The position numbers and the translations under genes were made by a program. Below are positions 25,501 to 37,897 of a DNA stretch of 64,000 nt, one piece after another. The notes beneath the pieces were generated by a model. It was not told where the DNA came from, made no database searches, and was given only the letters and a program-made list of their open reading frames with translations. Positions within the stretch are counted from its first letter, which is position 1. Every line of letters begins with the position of its first letter. This DNA is from Tomocerus qinae (taxonomy: Eukaryota > Arthropoda > Collembola > Entomobryomorpha > Tomoceridae), in the NCBI GenBank assembly GCA_020055645.1, contig CM034546.1, positions 111,755,375 to 111,819,374 of the forward strand, read 5' to 3'.

Positions 25501-27090
25501 CCAAGACGAACCATAAAATAAGCCACGCAGCGAACAATGCCAGTATTTGTTCCCACCCAGGTGGCCCAAGCCCTTTCCCTGCAGGCATTAAAAATAATTA
25601 TTCTGTCATAATTTTATCATGTTCATTGTCAATGATAAATTATAGACACAAGAAATGTTATTAACCTTGTTTAAACAACTCTTGATACTTGAGAGTACCG
25701 TTTTGAAATTCATCTTTGAAATGACGTCGCCTACGAAGGAATAATTCAAAATAAGAACATACAGATTACATAAAATTAAATATTTAGAATAAATTATTGG
25801 CACAACATAAAACAAGACAAAAGCAAACATTCTGTCTTTCCTTTCCTAATAACGACACTGGAAACAGTCACCATCATCAGTATAGTTATTTATTTAAACT
25901 ATTAATACATTAAGTTTGTTGGTGAAAGTTCCATTGATTTATCGTATAGAAAGAGAAAGTACGGCGTCTCTATATACTTCGCTCTAATTTGCAATAACAC
26001 ATAATACATACACAAAAAAATCTTCGGTAGACCGATATTTTTCTTTATCGTTCCAGGGAAGTGGCTTACAGAAGGAATATATTCCATAAAGGATGGTCCT
26101 ATTCAATGAAAAATAATGAAATTTTGTAATTTCCAATATCAAACGAGTAATTTCAAATTAAAATGCAAAATTACCATGCCATAATTACAACGTAGAATGT
26201 GGACACCTAAAAATAGAAAGACAAACGTCAAAAAGTTAATACTTTTTTTAAAGCCATTATAAGAAACCAATCATTTAAGTATTAAACCATGAATGAAGCA
26301 AATCCTGATCCATAGCCAATTCCTGTAAAATAATAGTTTTTAATCCTTATAGATTCATTCCATGGTTTTAAATAAAAACACAAAATATAATGATGGCAGA
26401 TACAAAAATATTTATGGTGGTATCGTGTATTCACTCAAGCATACCTCGCAACAATGGAACCATTTCCCAAACTTTAACAGATCCTCGACTGGAAAATTGT
26501 CCCAATAAAAGTTCTAAGTAGTATAGGGGTCGCCCAATTACGAAAACAACTATGACGTAAGGAATCAAAAACCTATCGGAATTTTATTATTTTTAGTGCT
26601 TAGTAGATCAATTTTCAAAAGCAGTTATATAGTTCATTCATATACTTACGCTCCTCCCCCATTTTTTCCACAAACGAAAGGAAATCTCCAAATATTGCCA
26701 AGCCCAACTGCTGAACTAATGCATGACAGTAAAAACTCGGTGCTATAATGAACAAAGCACACATTTTATATTCCTTTAGGAGAAAGTCAAAAATGCAAAT
26801 AATCAAAAATTAATAAAATAAATAATTACTTGGAACCCCATTTTTCTCTTTCAACAATTGCCGATTGGGCCAAAGCCATAGAATACTGAGACTCAAAGTT
26901 ATGCCAATCACTTTCCACTTCTGCCTTTCCATTGCCTTCATCCTTATGATCTGTATCAGGGGAGGAGGAAACTTTGTCCCCATCAGCCACATTCTGTATC
27001 AAATTATAATATCAAATACTGCATTTTTCGATAAATATTAGAAAAAATATTCATTACCGCTTCTCCGGGACCTTTTTCTTCTTTGGACAT
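22589..27090 (-). CDS. SLC6 (NSS family) sodium-dependent amino-acid-type transporter 2
   Basis: Second NSS transporter, 663 aa in 22 exons: 27090-27058, 26993-26830, 26742-26650, 26572-26445, 26322-26288, 26206-26175, 26098-26012, 25730-25666, 25578-25492, 25393-25302, 25220-25161, 24981-24878, 24648-24631, 24469-24338, 24185-24140, 23991-23934, 23840-23722, 23619-23493, 23388-23254, 23168-23074, 22979-22935, 22825-22589. G-L-G-N-I-W-R-F-P is at 79-87, then N-G-G-G-A-F-L-I-P-Y. Gly instead of Asp in TM1 marks an amino-acid-type member. The C-terminal R-W-G-P-K/D-P motif precedes a long Pro/Ser/Thr/Glu-rich cytoplasmic tail. The gene is much more finely split than transporter 1, with exons of 18, 32 and 35 nt. 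The EL2 cysteine pair found in transporter 1 is missing. Start: ATG at 27090, first exon only 11 codons. Confidence 0.9.
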
Positions 27091-27234
27091 TTCAAGATAA
27101 ATTAGTTAAACTTTCAGACGGTAAATTCACTTGATCTTTTGTTGGCAATACATCTCTACCAACATCCTGCTAGTTTTATTGGAAATAGGAAAATAGACAT
27201 GTTGGAAATCTAAGAATGAAATAATAAAACTAAG

Positions 27235-27516
27235 CTTTGAATCACAGTAGTTTGATCCCCATGGCTACTCCCCCACATACAGTAATGTAATACCCAAAAT
27301 AACAAAAATTTTGCACCCAAGTTGGAGAAGCTCATGGCATTGGCAATTTGGGTGTAGATTCTGCAAATTGCTGTTGCTATTGACTCCATGTGTTGGGCAG
27401 CCACCCAAGATCCCATTCAAAAATCGAAACTTGGGTGCAAAATTTTTGTTATTTTGTGTATTACATTACTGTATGTGGGGGAGTAGCCATGGGGATCAAG
27501 CTACTGTGCTTTGAAT
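27235..27516. mobile_element. hAT-like MITE with 8-bp target-site duplication
   Basis: Core 27243-27508 (266 bp) has terminal inverted repeats of about 83 bp with only two or three mismatches, beginning CACAGTAG and ending CTACTGTG. It is flanked on both sides by a perfect 8-bp direct repeat CTTTGAAT (27235-27242 and 27509-27516). Eight-bp duplications are the hallmark of hAT transposases. There is no coding capacity, so it is non-autonomous. Arm similarity indicates a fairly recent insertion. Confidence 0.85.
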
Positions 27517-27714
27517 AATAAATAATAATAATAAAAAAAGTAAGCTTTGAATAATAAAAATGATTTACCATTTTATTGTTGACATAGAGACGCCATTTTA
27601 CGAATTAGTTTTTGCATTATTGCATAAAAGTTGTAAGTTCACAAGATTCATAATGTACTTTATGAATGTGTATGCTTTGGGGTACATAAGTGAAAATATT
27701 ATTACCCCCCATTG

Positions 27715-28230
27715 TACAGGGTGGCCAAAGATGAATGACATATATTTTGACCCTGAATAACTTTTGAATTGTTTGAGATATTTAAATGCGGCATATACCA
27801 GTCGAAAGACCAAGAAATTACTTAAAAATTAGCCAAATATTATTGTTTACAAAAAATTTTAATTGTATAAAACGGTTGAAAACCATTTGTAAATGACTTT
27901 GAACGCCTTTGATCATAAATGGTGTTTGAAATTTTAGGTGTAGGGGTGTTCTGTTCACATCACATTCTTTACAAAATTGGGGTCTTGATTCAGCTTTTGC
28001 AGACATTTAGAATTGAGCGTCACTCTTCTTTGTGGGTCATTTTTCAGAGCAGGGGGCAGTGTTCCTTACATTTGAAGACAATTGATTTTCACACTAAATC
28101 GCACGGTCTTTCCATTGCCGTTGATCTCTTTCCTCTACACCTAAAATTTCAAACAGCATTTAAATATCTCAAACCGTTCAAAAGTTATACAGGGTCAAAG
28201 TGTATGTCATTCATCTTTGGCCACCCTGTA
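27715..28230. mobile_element. Non-autonomous DNA transposon (TIR about 75 bp)
   Basis: 516-bp element with inverted ends: left TACAGGGTGGCCAAAGATGA, right its complement ending CACCCTGTA. Arms are about 75 bp with scattered mismatches. A second, nested inverted segment (GAAATTTTAGGTGTAG) lies around 27927 and 28140. The outermost TA could be a TA target duplication (Tc1/mariner-like), but being part of the symmetric ends this is ambiguous. No transposase frame. Confidence 0.75.
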
Positions 28231-30878
28231 CTGTCCCTTCATCCTGCGTGGTCCAATATCGAATAGTCATATCGTGAACATGAACATCCTGCCGTGAAAG
28301 GTGAAAGTCATCGTGAAAGTTGAATGTTGTATACATTATAAATATAAGGACTCATCGGGTTTTAGGCTAACCGGGCTAAATGATTGACAATGAAAATACA
28401 CTAAATACTAAAGTAAATTTCGTTCTTCAAGAAAAAGAATTTGAAATTCCACTTAGAGCCTCCATTTTGGAGAACCGTCATGCAGCACCTTAGTTTTGCC
28501 ATTTTCTCTAGCCAATTATTAGTACAAAAACTTAAACGAAAATACAAATTTCTATCCTGTAATCAATCGTTTGACCGATATACGTGCGTGGAATGGAGAG
28601 TGACTTGATATTTCATTAGCATTATGCAGATAATTAAACCATTCAAGGACCGTTGGTATAAACTGCCTTGCATTACTATTTACTATTAAAATTACACTTT
28701 GCAAAATGTGTCAATGCAAATGATATTGTAAATTATGTGTAATGCATAAAAATGCATATATTTGCACATGATTGGATTTTTTGGCAAAACTTTCTACTTC
28801 TGAAGACAGTGATCGCTATAATAATTCTAGTTCATTACTCCCCATCCCAAAGCAAAATAATTAAAAAGTGATGCGAAGTTCTGAAGTGTTTCTGACGAAA
28901 AGTATCCCCGCTTATTATTGTTCGATACTGTAGGTGATTTGTCATAACAAGGTTGTATAAAATGTGTATAGAATGTGGCGTAATAAAAAATTTCTCGGTT
29001 GGATACTTTGTGATTTTTGGAGTTATTTGCTTATAATATCAGATGTAGATGTTGTAGTTTATGAGTTGTATGATGGCATTTTTTACCAGCACAAGTGCAG
29101 TGTACATTTCAGCATTTATCTTATTAAATTAGAATTACGAGGTAGATGTACTCGCGACAGAATGGATAGGACAGGAAGCACCAGCATGGCCACCTGTATT
29201 TCAGGATGTAGATTGCTTTAATATGCGACGCTCTGCAAAATAGATTAAAAGTAAACTGTCATTTTACAAAATCTAATTGTATTAAAATACCACATTCCCG
29301 GTACGGTTATTAATTTGTTAAACAATTACACACACGCAATATTTTAAACTTCTAACATTTATTATTCGGTATATTATGTATTACATCTGCTAGCAATTCT
29401 TAGTTCTTACATTGGGAAGGTTGATGGTAGTAGTTAAGCGAGCAGAGAGTACAGATAAACACAGACATGGATAATAATTTGCATTGCAATATAAGTTAAT
29501 ATTGTTATATTTCTTACTAATATATATATACTTCCGTGGGATGCCGGATGTTGTCATAAATCCTCCCCGATAATACCGAATACACATTTATCTGTATTTG
29601 TAGTTACACTAGGACAAGTATAATATGCAAACCAATTTAGCGGAAAAAATAAATAACGCCCCAAAACACTATCATTCACTCTTGAAATCTGTGCACTACA
29701 AATATCTTTTCTAAAATACAATAATGTATATTTTATAGCAGAAGAAGAAGTCAGCATACATAGAACCATTTGAAACAGCGTTCCATTTGAAACTTGTACC
29801 GACTTTAATGTGTTGAGAAAGAAATGGTGATAATGGAGATGGCAAAACGGCACAAGGAGAGTACTGCTTTGTTTGGGGATAAACTTAGTACACAATATTT
29901 GTATTTTATGCTACGTACCAAAATATAATAAAAATTATTGAGGAACACAACTCAATGTGAATTGAAATATTGAGGAAAAATATTGACGAACTCAATAATA
30001 TTTTGTACAACTTATTTATTTTAGTAACTTTTCAATTAAGCTTATATATAGGTACGGTTTCCCAGAGAAGTTAATATAAGTGAAAGTTTTATATGAAAAT
30101 AAAATTAGGCTTATAAAGAGAAAGCTCTCATTTACATGGAGAAAGTGTTTTTATCCTTTTTGTGCACTCTTTTATAGACAAGCAATGTAAATCGTGGGCT
30201 AAATACCATGATTGAATAATAATTTACATAAGTTGCTTGTATAAACAATTCATATGATTTTCCCTAAAGTGTATTGAAAACCTTCCCCGCTGTTGCATGA
30301 ATGAGTAAGCGTGGTGTCAAAGATTTACACACTGTAATAATGATTTAGACAGTCAAAGATATACTGTAACTTTTTCAGTTAATAAATGAGGTTTCTCCTT
30401 TGAAGCCTAAATTCCATATTGTAAATCTTTCCCATACGAGTCCCATTTCACATGTGAAAGTTTTATATGCAGTTTAGGCATACATGGTGAAAGTTATACA
30501 AAAAGTGTTGCTTTATACACACCTTATGTTAAGTATATATATAGCCTTAATTGAAATAACCACAAAAACATATTTAAGGTAAAATAAATAAAATATTAAA
30601 TGTCTTTGGTAAAAGTAAATGGACAAAGCATGCAAAATCTGTATACATTGAAACTTGACATCGTTATTACAATGTTAGCATTAGTAGAGACATCAGTTTT
30701 CCACATCGCTCATACGCAGAATGCTGCTTTTAGTAGTACGGATAGAGGAATTCAGACCTATGGATTCATCTGTTGTATGATCCTTGTGAGAATGCCTGCC
30801 TTTCCGAAAAATGCGCTTGCACGGAACAAAGAGCGCTGTAATTAAAATATTTTTAATATTACAATGATAATGGTCATA
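28231..30878. other. Intergenic between the mobile elements and receptor D
   Basis: AT-rich. The one protein-like stretch is an open frame at 29133-29243 (+) after a possible acceptor (AATTAG), ending TAG, with W-x-G-Q-E-A-P-A-W-P-P. It has no convincing partner exon (see findings). A short TA-dinucleotide run is near 29520. Confidence 0.35.
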
Positions 30879-33740
30879 TTATGAATGAGCAACTGAATTA
30901 GAGATATTTCCATTTTTAAGTTGCTTACGTCTCAGACGGGGATATTTTTGTTCCAAAGATTTTATAATATCGGGTTTGCATACGAAAATGAAGAAAACAG
31001 CAACAGCTCGTAAAATATTGATTACATCAAATATTACCCAATACCAATGCACAACAATGCCGCTAACAGCCCATGAGATGACCTCAAATTGCCACGAGAT
31101 TCCCATTACGAAAAATAGCTTTGCAAAAAGTCGGTAGCTAAAATCCAATGCACAGTTAATTTAGAAAACCAGTCATTATTACAGTTTAGACTTAGAGGTA
31201 TATGTATGCTGCTAGTTGGGACAAACCAATACATGCAGAGTAATGCAGAGAAAGTTATTTTCACTGTGAATAAATCTGTCTCGTATCATGTATCAATTGA
31301 CATTGAATACCTTATTTTTAATACTTACAACTGTTGCTGCGTATCATCTTTAGTAGCCATTTTAGTACTTTCTCTGAACTGGTACAGTCTTGTGGATGTG
31401 ATACCAAAGAATAGCAGGTTACAGATAAGAAGAACTCCCAAAGGCAAATACATGTACAGACCCAACGCTTTTTCCTGTAAATAGCAAGATTCGTAACCAT
31501 AGCCTGGAGAAAGCATTTCCAAGCAATCGTCGTCTCTGCAAAATACATTAGCTCATTAACTTCTTTGTATCGTACATTAATGCAGAATTAGGTAATTGGT
31601 ATTTTTAATGTCTTTTTCTTATTACTCTAAGTGAAATATGGTTTAATGATTTCTACTCACGTGCGTTTACCATCTATGATCAGTCCAGTACTAATGATCA
31701 TGATAGGAATTCCCCAACCCAAGATGGAATACTTGATATAGCGACTCCACCCTTTTGATCGATTTCCACTTCTTGGTGTAATTGCACGAAATGTAAAGAA
31801 AAGGTCGAAACTTATCGTTGCCAACCACGAAAATGTGGCAAGGGTGAAAAAATGAGCAGCAATGCCTTTATATCAAAAAGCAATTACATTAATTAGCTAC
31901 ATAATTCTTAGCATAGGCAGTATTTTAAAGAAAATGACCAATATGGCTCGGCTCGCCTTACCAACAAAAATACATCCTTTAGAAAGGTGAACAGAAGTTC
32001 CGTAGTTATATCGGACTAAATGCCCAGTTCCAACAAAAACGTACATGAAACAGAGACAAACAATATGTGTCACAATAGTCCATCCATGTACAGTTTGTCT
32101 ATCCCATAGAAGAGCATAAACTATGACCGTCAAGACAAGGAAAAGGCAGCTAAATAGCATCATCGATCCATAAACCAATGAAGGGTTTATTACTTCCTGC
32201 AGAATGAAGAGAAATTTAATGCTCTGAAAAATTGGGTTACAAGATAATTATAATAAAAATGACACTCATTTACTTTAGCAGGAAGAGCGCATAGAGCAAT
32301 GAATAAAGTATCTTCAGAATTTTTATAGCTCAGTCCCTCAAGATCAAAACTGACAACTCCATCAATGCAAAAATTATGGTTCTTGGGGTCCAGAACTTCG
32401 CATGTACCATCGTTGCCTCTGTACAAAATTTTACCATCTTTTCGTATTCTAAACTTTAGATGAGCGTATTCCTTGCCTGTCGAATTTTTGATGTTATCAA
32501 CCACGTATGGTGAACTGAACATCAAAATTTTGTTATTTGGACAGTTGTATTTAAAAAGTGAAGGGCTTTTTTGTGTATAATGAATTCCTGGCATTTTTGT
32601 ATACTCTTCCTCCGATATATGTTCGCGAGAATTGTAGTAAACAGGTGGCTTAAATATTTCATCTGTGGACTGGCAGCCTTTGACTAGTTTAGGATTTTGA
32701 TCTTGGCTGGGAGAAAAACCAAAACTGAACACTTTGTCCGCAGGACAGCATTTCTAAATACACCAAATATGAAAGATCGTTTATCTATCACAGCTATTGC
32801 TTTATACAAAAGCCATATCTATGATACGTACTTATTATCTGTATATTATACTATCGAGAAGGAAAGGAGAAAAATATTGAAGTAATCGAATAGAATAGTC
32901 ACACTACAATAGCATAATAGAAAAATTAAAACATACTCGAATACAAGTCCTTCCATTTTCGTCATCACAATTGGGTTTACAAATTTTCACTTCGAGAAAG
33001 GTCTCGTTTTGACTACATGCAATTAAAACAGATAAAATTACTAGGACGGACGGGCCAATTATTGTTATTTTACCTATACCTACTGATGACCTACATAGTA
33101 ATTTGAAAATGATGTTGTTATACGGTGGAATTAGAAATTAGAATATTTATGTAACCTGTTAATGCAAAACTCGTCCGCATGATAATTCTCTTGATCATAA
33201 GAGAGATATCCATTCTCCAGAAGTTTCCCTTCCAATTGATTGGTATTGTTGGATTCGTCAATGCCTTCAATCAAAGGAAGGTGAACAATGAATGAATTTG
33301 AATTGCATGACTTCGGCAGATCTTTAAATGACAATCTAAAAAGTAAAGGTGAGATCAAAATTTAGGAAAGAAGCTTTTTTGGCAAAAAAGAGATGATTAT
33401 AACGAAATTCATACTTAAATTTTGAAGATATATTTTTGGACATTAGATAGGATGGCGCAGCCCAACAGGTCTTTTCCAAAGTATCACTCCTTCCTGTAGC
33501 TTTCTCGTCATTATCGCACTTTGTGAAGAAATCATTACTGTCCATGAGATGCTTATTACACGTGTATAGTGTATATTTTGGGGCTAATATTATTTCGAGA
33601 TCGTTACCTAACAGATCAGGATTTTCAGTACTGACATTATTATAACACATTGAGATATCAATTTTTAAGATTAGTAACACAGTAACGATAAACCCTTTTA
33701 AGGGCATCATTGTGTCTTTCTTCATATTCGGGTGAAACAA
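30879..33740 (-). CDS. Methuselah-like GPCR D
   Basis: Fourth Methuselah-type receptor, minus strand, 655 aa from ATG 33740 (650 aa from 33725, whose M-K-K leader looks more like a signal-peptide start). Exons: 33740-33415, 33335-33156, 33012-32937, 32753-32274, 32196-31962, 31865-31661, 31535-31329, 31137-30879. The ectodomain is larger than in A-C (about 354 residues) and keeps C-x3-C-x7-C-x3-CC and C-I-D-G. V-H-G-W follows TM1, and G-W-G-I-P lies in the TM5 region. The TM4-TM5 exon (31865-31661) is a single exon here but split by an intron in A, B and C. It is separated from the other receptors by the SLC6 genes and lies in opposite orientation to A-C. Confidence 0.9.
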
Positions 33741-36700
33741 TTCAGTAGTATATTAACCCATGGTACAAAAGACAAGAGGTATGTGATTGTGGTAGGTACC
33801 GGTGCACTACAAACGAGACGGACTTTATTTCTTTGGTGTTCATTCACAATTGCACATATATAACTTGACACAGTTGTAAAATTCTTGGGATAAATATTAA
33901 GGTATCTGAAAACACAGGAAATACTTATGTCTTAGATTTGCTATTTTTACTATGTTGATGATGGTCGTTGTGCAACTGTATAACACATGTGTTTAGCGTT
34001 CACACTTAGAAATGAGAATAATATGAGAGTTATACTTAGCCACAACTTGGTTTTGCCTGTTTTCCATCAACCTGTCGGTGTAAACTGTCTGGTTGGAGTA
34101 GTACTTAGTTGAGAAAATGAGAATCAATGTCAGTTTCGTCTCCGCCCTTTGCAACTATGTTTATGTTTAAGTGATAGGGTGTATTATTGTGTGAGCAGTG
34201 AACACCTAGCAATTCTGTAACGGAGAGTGTTACAAATACGTAGCGTAGATCTCAGTTTAACCTTGTACATTGTACAAATATGCATCTATGGGAAAACACT
34301 AATAAATCTGTCGTGGTCTTACATAAATCCCAAAAAATCCTCCCGAAACATGACGATTAATTAAATTAGGATTATTACTAGTTGGGGAAAAGAGATGCAG
34401 AAGGCTCAGTTTTTTCCGTTAATCTGAAGTCATGCGACAAAGTATTATTATTGAGAATATTCTATTCCGCACACACACTCGAGGCTTGCGTAGATATGGT
34501 CATTGAATAGATTGCGTTTTTCACAGGCAATAAATTGATAATGTGGAGCGAATATTACAATCTTATCTCCTTTTCTGGTATCAAGTTGATGTCACAGGGC
34601 AGCATAAATGTATGTAATGGGATTTAGTACACAAATAACTACACTATTAGTAGCACTTATACCATATTTAAAGGACAATTTTAGCGATATGATTCGAAAG
34701 GGAACAATTTTTATCCACCAAACTTGATAATTGAACCTAGGATAAGGTAAAGATGAAGTACAACCTACAAAACAAATTATCAATAATGAACCCAGTTTTG
34801 TTAGTTCTGAGTGTGACTTGCCATTTCAATGTCTGTTAGGTCCACCCTATTATATATACCCAAGCGATTGGAGATCATTGTACTGACAAGTTTAATTTAT
34901 GTGGAAGGACACTAATACAAATAATACTATCAGCAATTCTGTTTGCAAGAGGAAACTTGTGCTAACTTAGATACGCGAACACCGGGACTACTACGCTGAA
35001 TGATCAAAGGAGAGTTTTGAGCAAGTACAAAAAGTGCAGAGTACTATTTACTATTTATAAGTCAGCGTACCTAACTCCGTTGTTAGAAATAATTAATTAA
35101 GTTTTTGTCCAAATTGAACACGACATGTAGCTAACATGCTTCTCTGGCCGATATAATAATATGTAGCTTATTATTATTACCCGTCATACACGGATAGTAA
35201 ACATCATGCATCATCATCAGTTTGTGTATATTAAGTATAGATTATTATTATGCTAGTACTCTTAAAGATATAGCACAGCAGATGCAACGTGATCCGTGAG
35301 TATGAGGCGATCCCCGTAAAACTACTCATAATCATTTTCTATAAAATAATTGGACCCGTGTCAGCAAATAGTGTTTTACAATGTTTGCTGAGTCATTAGT
35401 CTCCTCGTTGTTGTACATAGCCAAATTTATGTATGTCTCTTCCCTCATAATAAAGTTACCCGCACAATAGATTGTTTCATGACATGATACGAATTGTGAA
35501 CAACCAACTAATCTTACCGTGAAACATGACCCAACTCATCCGACTCACTTAGGTACATTGTACTTTCCACCGAAATACCAGAGTATTTACGAACATTAAA
35601 AGACCCATGTACAATATTTTTGCTTCCCAGAATTATTTTGCCAATGTCTATACACAACAATTCTGCAGGCAATTCATTCACTTAGGTAGGTATGCATTTC
35701 CATTGGACATAATGAAATGCACACAAATTGTGTTCCAAATGGAAATGAAAGGTCGCACTTACAAGAAACAGAATCGTAAACAAAGGTTTTACTATACAAA
35801 CAAACTAAAGTCAAGTCCAGATATACCTTCAGTGAAATATTCATTATATATGTAATTTCCACGTAGAATAATATGGTTGTGAACACCCTGTTAAATTACA
35901 CTATCCCCATTAGGCTTTCTCGAGAGCAGAATGTGTCAATTATAGCATCCTCTTCATTTTTGTCTACTGAACCCTAATGAAGCTGTTTACATTTCTTGCC
36001 TGTATACAGACAAATAGCAGACAGTCGGGTTCTACTACGTCATTTAGACACTTATAACTCAAATTGTATACCAATATAAATTCATTTCACATGGGATCAC
36101 GGACCACCCGATCATGGAAAACCAATGGCAGCCTAATAATTTGGCTCTCCTTTCCTCTTACCATTTTATTTAAGCTTACTAATCTTACAGCCAAGTTCAC
36201 TCGAATCATGGTGCTTATTGTTTATTATAGTACAAAATGTTTGTGTCCAAGATGTAAACCCAATGCAATCACTACGGCTTTATCCTTTTCCTCCTCCAAT
36301 GCGATGCTAGAAAATATCCTTCTACATTTTCCTTGACAAGGTTTTACCCTGTGCTTTTTACTTCTATCGTTTGATCTCAATCTTCATTTACATCACTACC
36401 GGTACCGATTATTCCTAGGCATGGATCATATTAAAGGTTATGGTATGTACAAATATACATGTACTAAAGTGTCGCAAGTAATACACCGTAAGCCTTAGCT
36501 ATTTGCATACGACATGCGTGCTACACTATACAGTTACAATTCTTACCATTACTTTATTATTTACACTTATTACTAACACACATAGTGATTGCCATTTATA
36601 TAGGCATAAGGGAGCTTTATTTATGCCACGCACATGGCGGCGAAACTTGCTAAAACGGAAATCTGCCATAACTTTATTTTGGCTTTTTCACTCTTGGCAT

Positions 36701-37897
36701 TGACTGGCATGATATTTAGCAAGGCTACAGACTAAATACATGATAAACAGTGTTATACAAAACATCTGTTGTCTCACATATAAATACAAAGGGGAATTTG
36801 GGATATAGAAGCATCGAAGTATGATTGAAGAAGTTGAAGTTTGCAGCAAGTCATTCTGCCTGATGATTAATCTGTTTAATTTTGAGAAGTCACTAATTTA
36901 TATCTACATAATAGAAACATTTATTATTTTACTATCCTATTTGCTTTCGGCTATGATATGCAGTTATACTTACGATATTTCCTTTGCAAAGAAATAAACG
37001 GTAGATTGAAAATTAGGTAATTGCAAACTGTCTAAAAAATTTATTCCGTTTCGCAACTGGGGTACAGCAATTTAACCAAAGTACTGCACTACGTACTTAA
37101 TTGTTTGGCGGTATAAAAATATGTACAAATGGGTTTCTTTTAATAACTACGTAAAAATCCTTTTTGTACAACGATACTCAGAAGCAACGTTTTTATCACC
37201 AAAGAAAGACTTTCTGCTCACGGACTGCAGATCCGTATTTATTATTCCTAGGACGTTTTTATTTATTTCTACCGTAATAAATAATGTCAAAATCCACCCG
37301 TGAACAGACTCAAGTTTTGAGATCGCTGCAATTTTTTATATATATTAAACCCAGTTTCGGCAAAACACGCCCGAATGGAGTGGAGTTTACTACATAATAT
37401 GACTGTTGGAAGACAAATTAAACAGTGACATCCACAGAGTACACCGTTTTGAAAGATTTTTCCAATTTCTCTACGTAAATGAAATTGCGTGATACACAAA
37501 GCTCATCAGGGCAATTAAATTACAATAGCATAACATTGTAGATTACGAAAGACACGAAGGTATAACTAAAATATTGTTCTTCAAATAGTTTTTCAAGCAA
37601 AATGAGACCAACATGTTATGTAGTAGCTGTGTTCATTTTCTTTCAACATCAGGTACTTTTTCTACCACCGCGTATCGACATTGACGACACCTTTGTTAAT
37701 TTATTTTCAAACGGTACAGTCCATTTGGTACTGCTATAGTATTCGATTGCTACTGGTTAGAAACCAGTAGTATTTAAATACTATTATCAAAAATAATACT
37801 TAATCTTGTTGAATTTATTTACTGATACCATTCATTCCACAATAACGCACAATATGTATAAACTGACAATGTTTATTGAGAAATAATTCTCACGAAA
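33741..37897. other. Gene-free intergenic region
   Basis: About 4.1 kb with no frame that shows a domain, leader or credible splice structure on either strand. I see no element ends or tandem arrays. It presumably includes the promoter of receptor D (right of 33740) and the 3' flank of CPSF4 (left of 37898). Confidence 0.4.
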
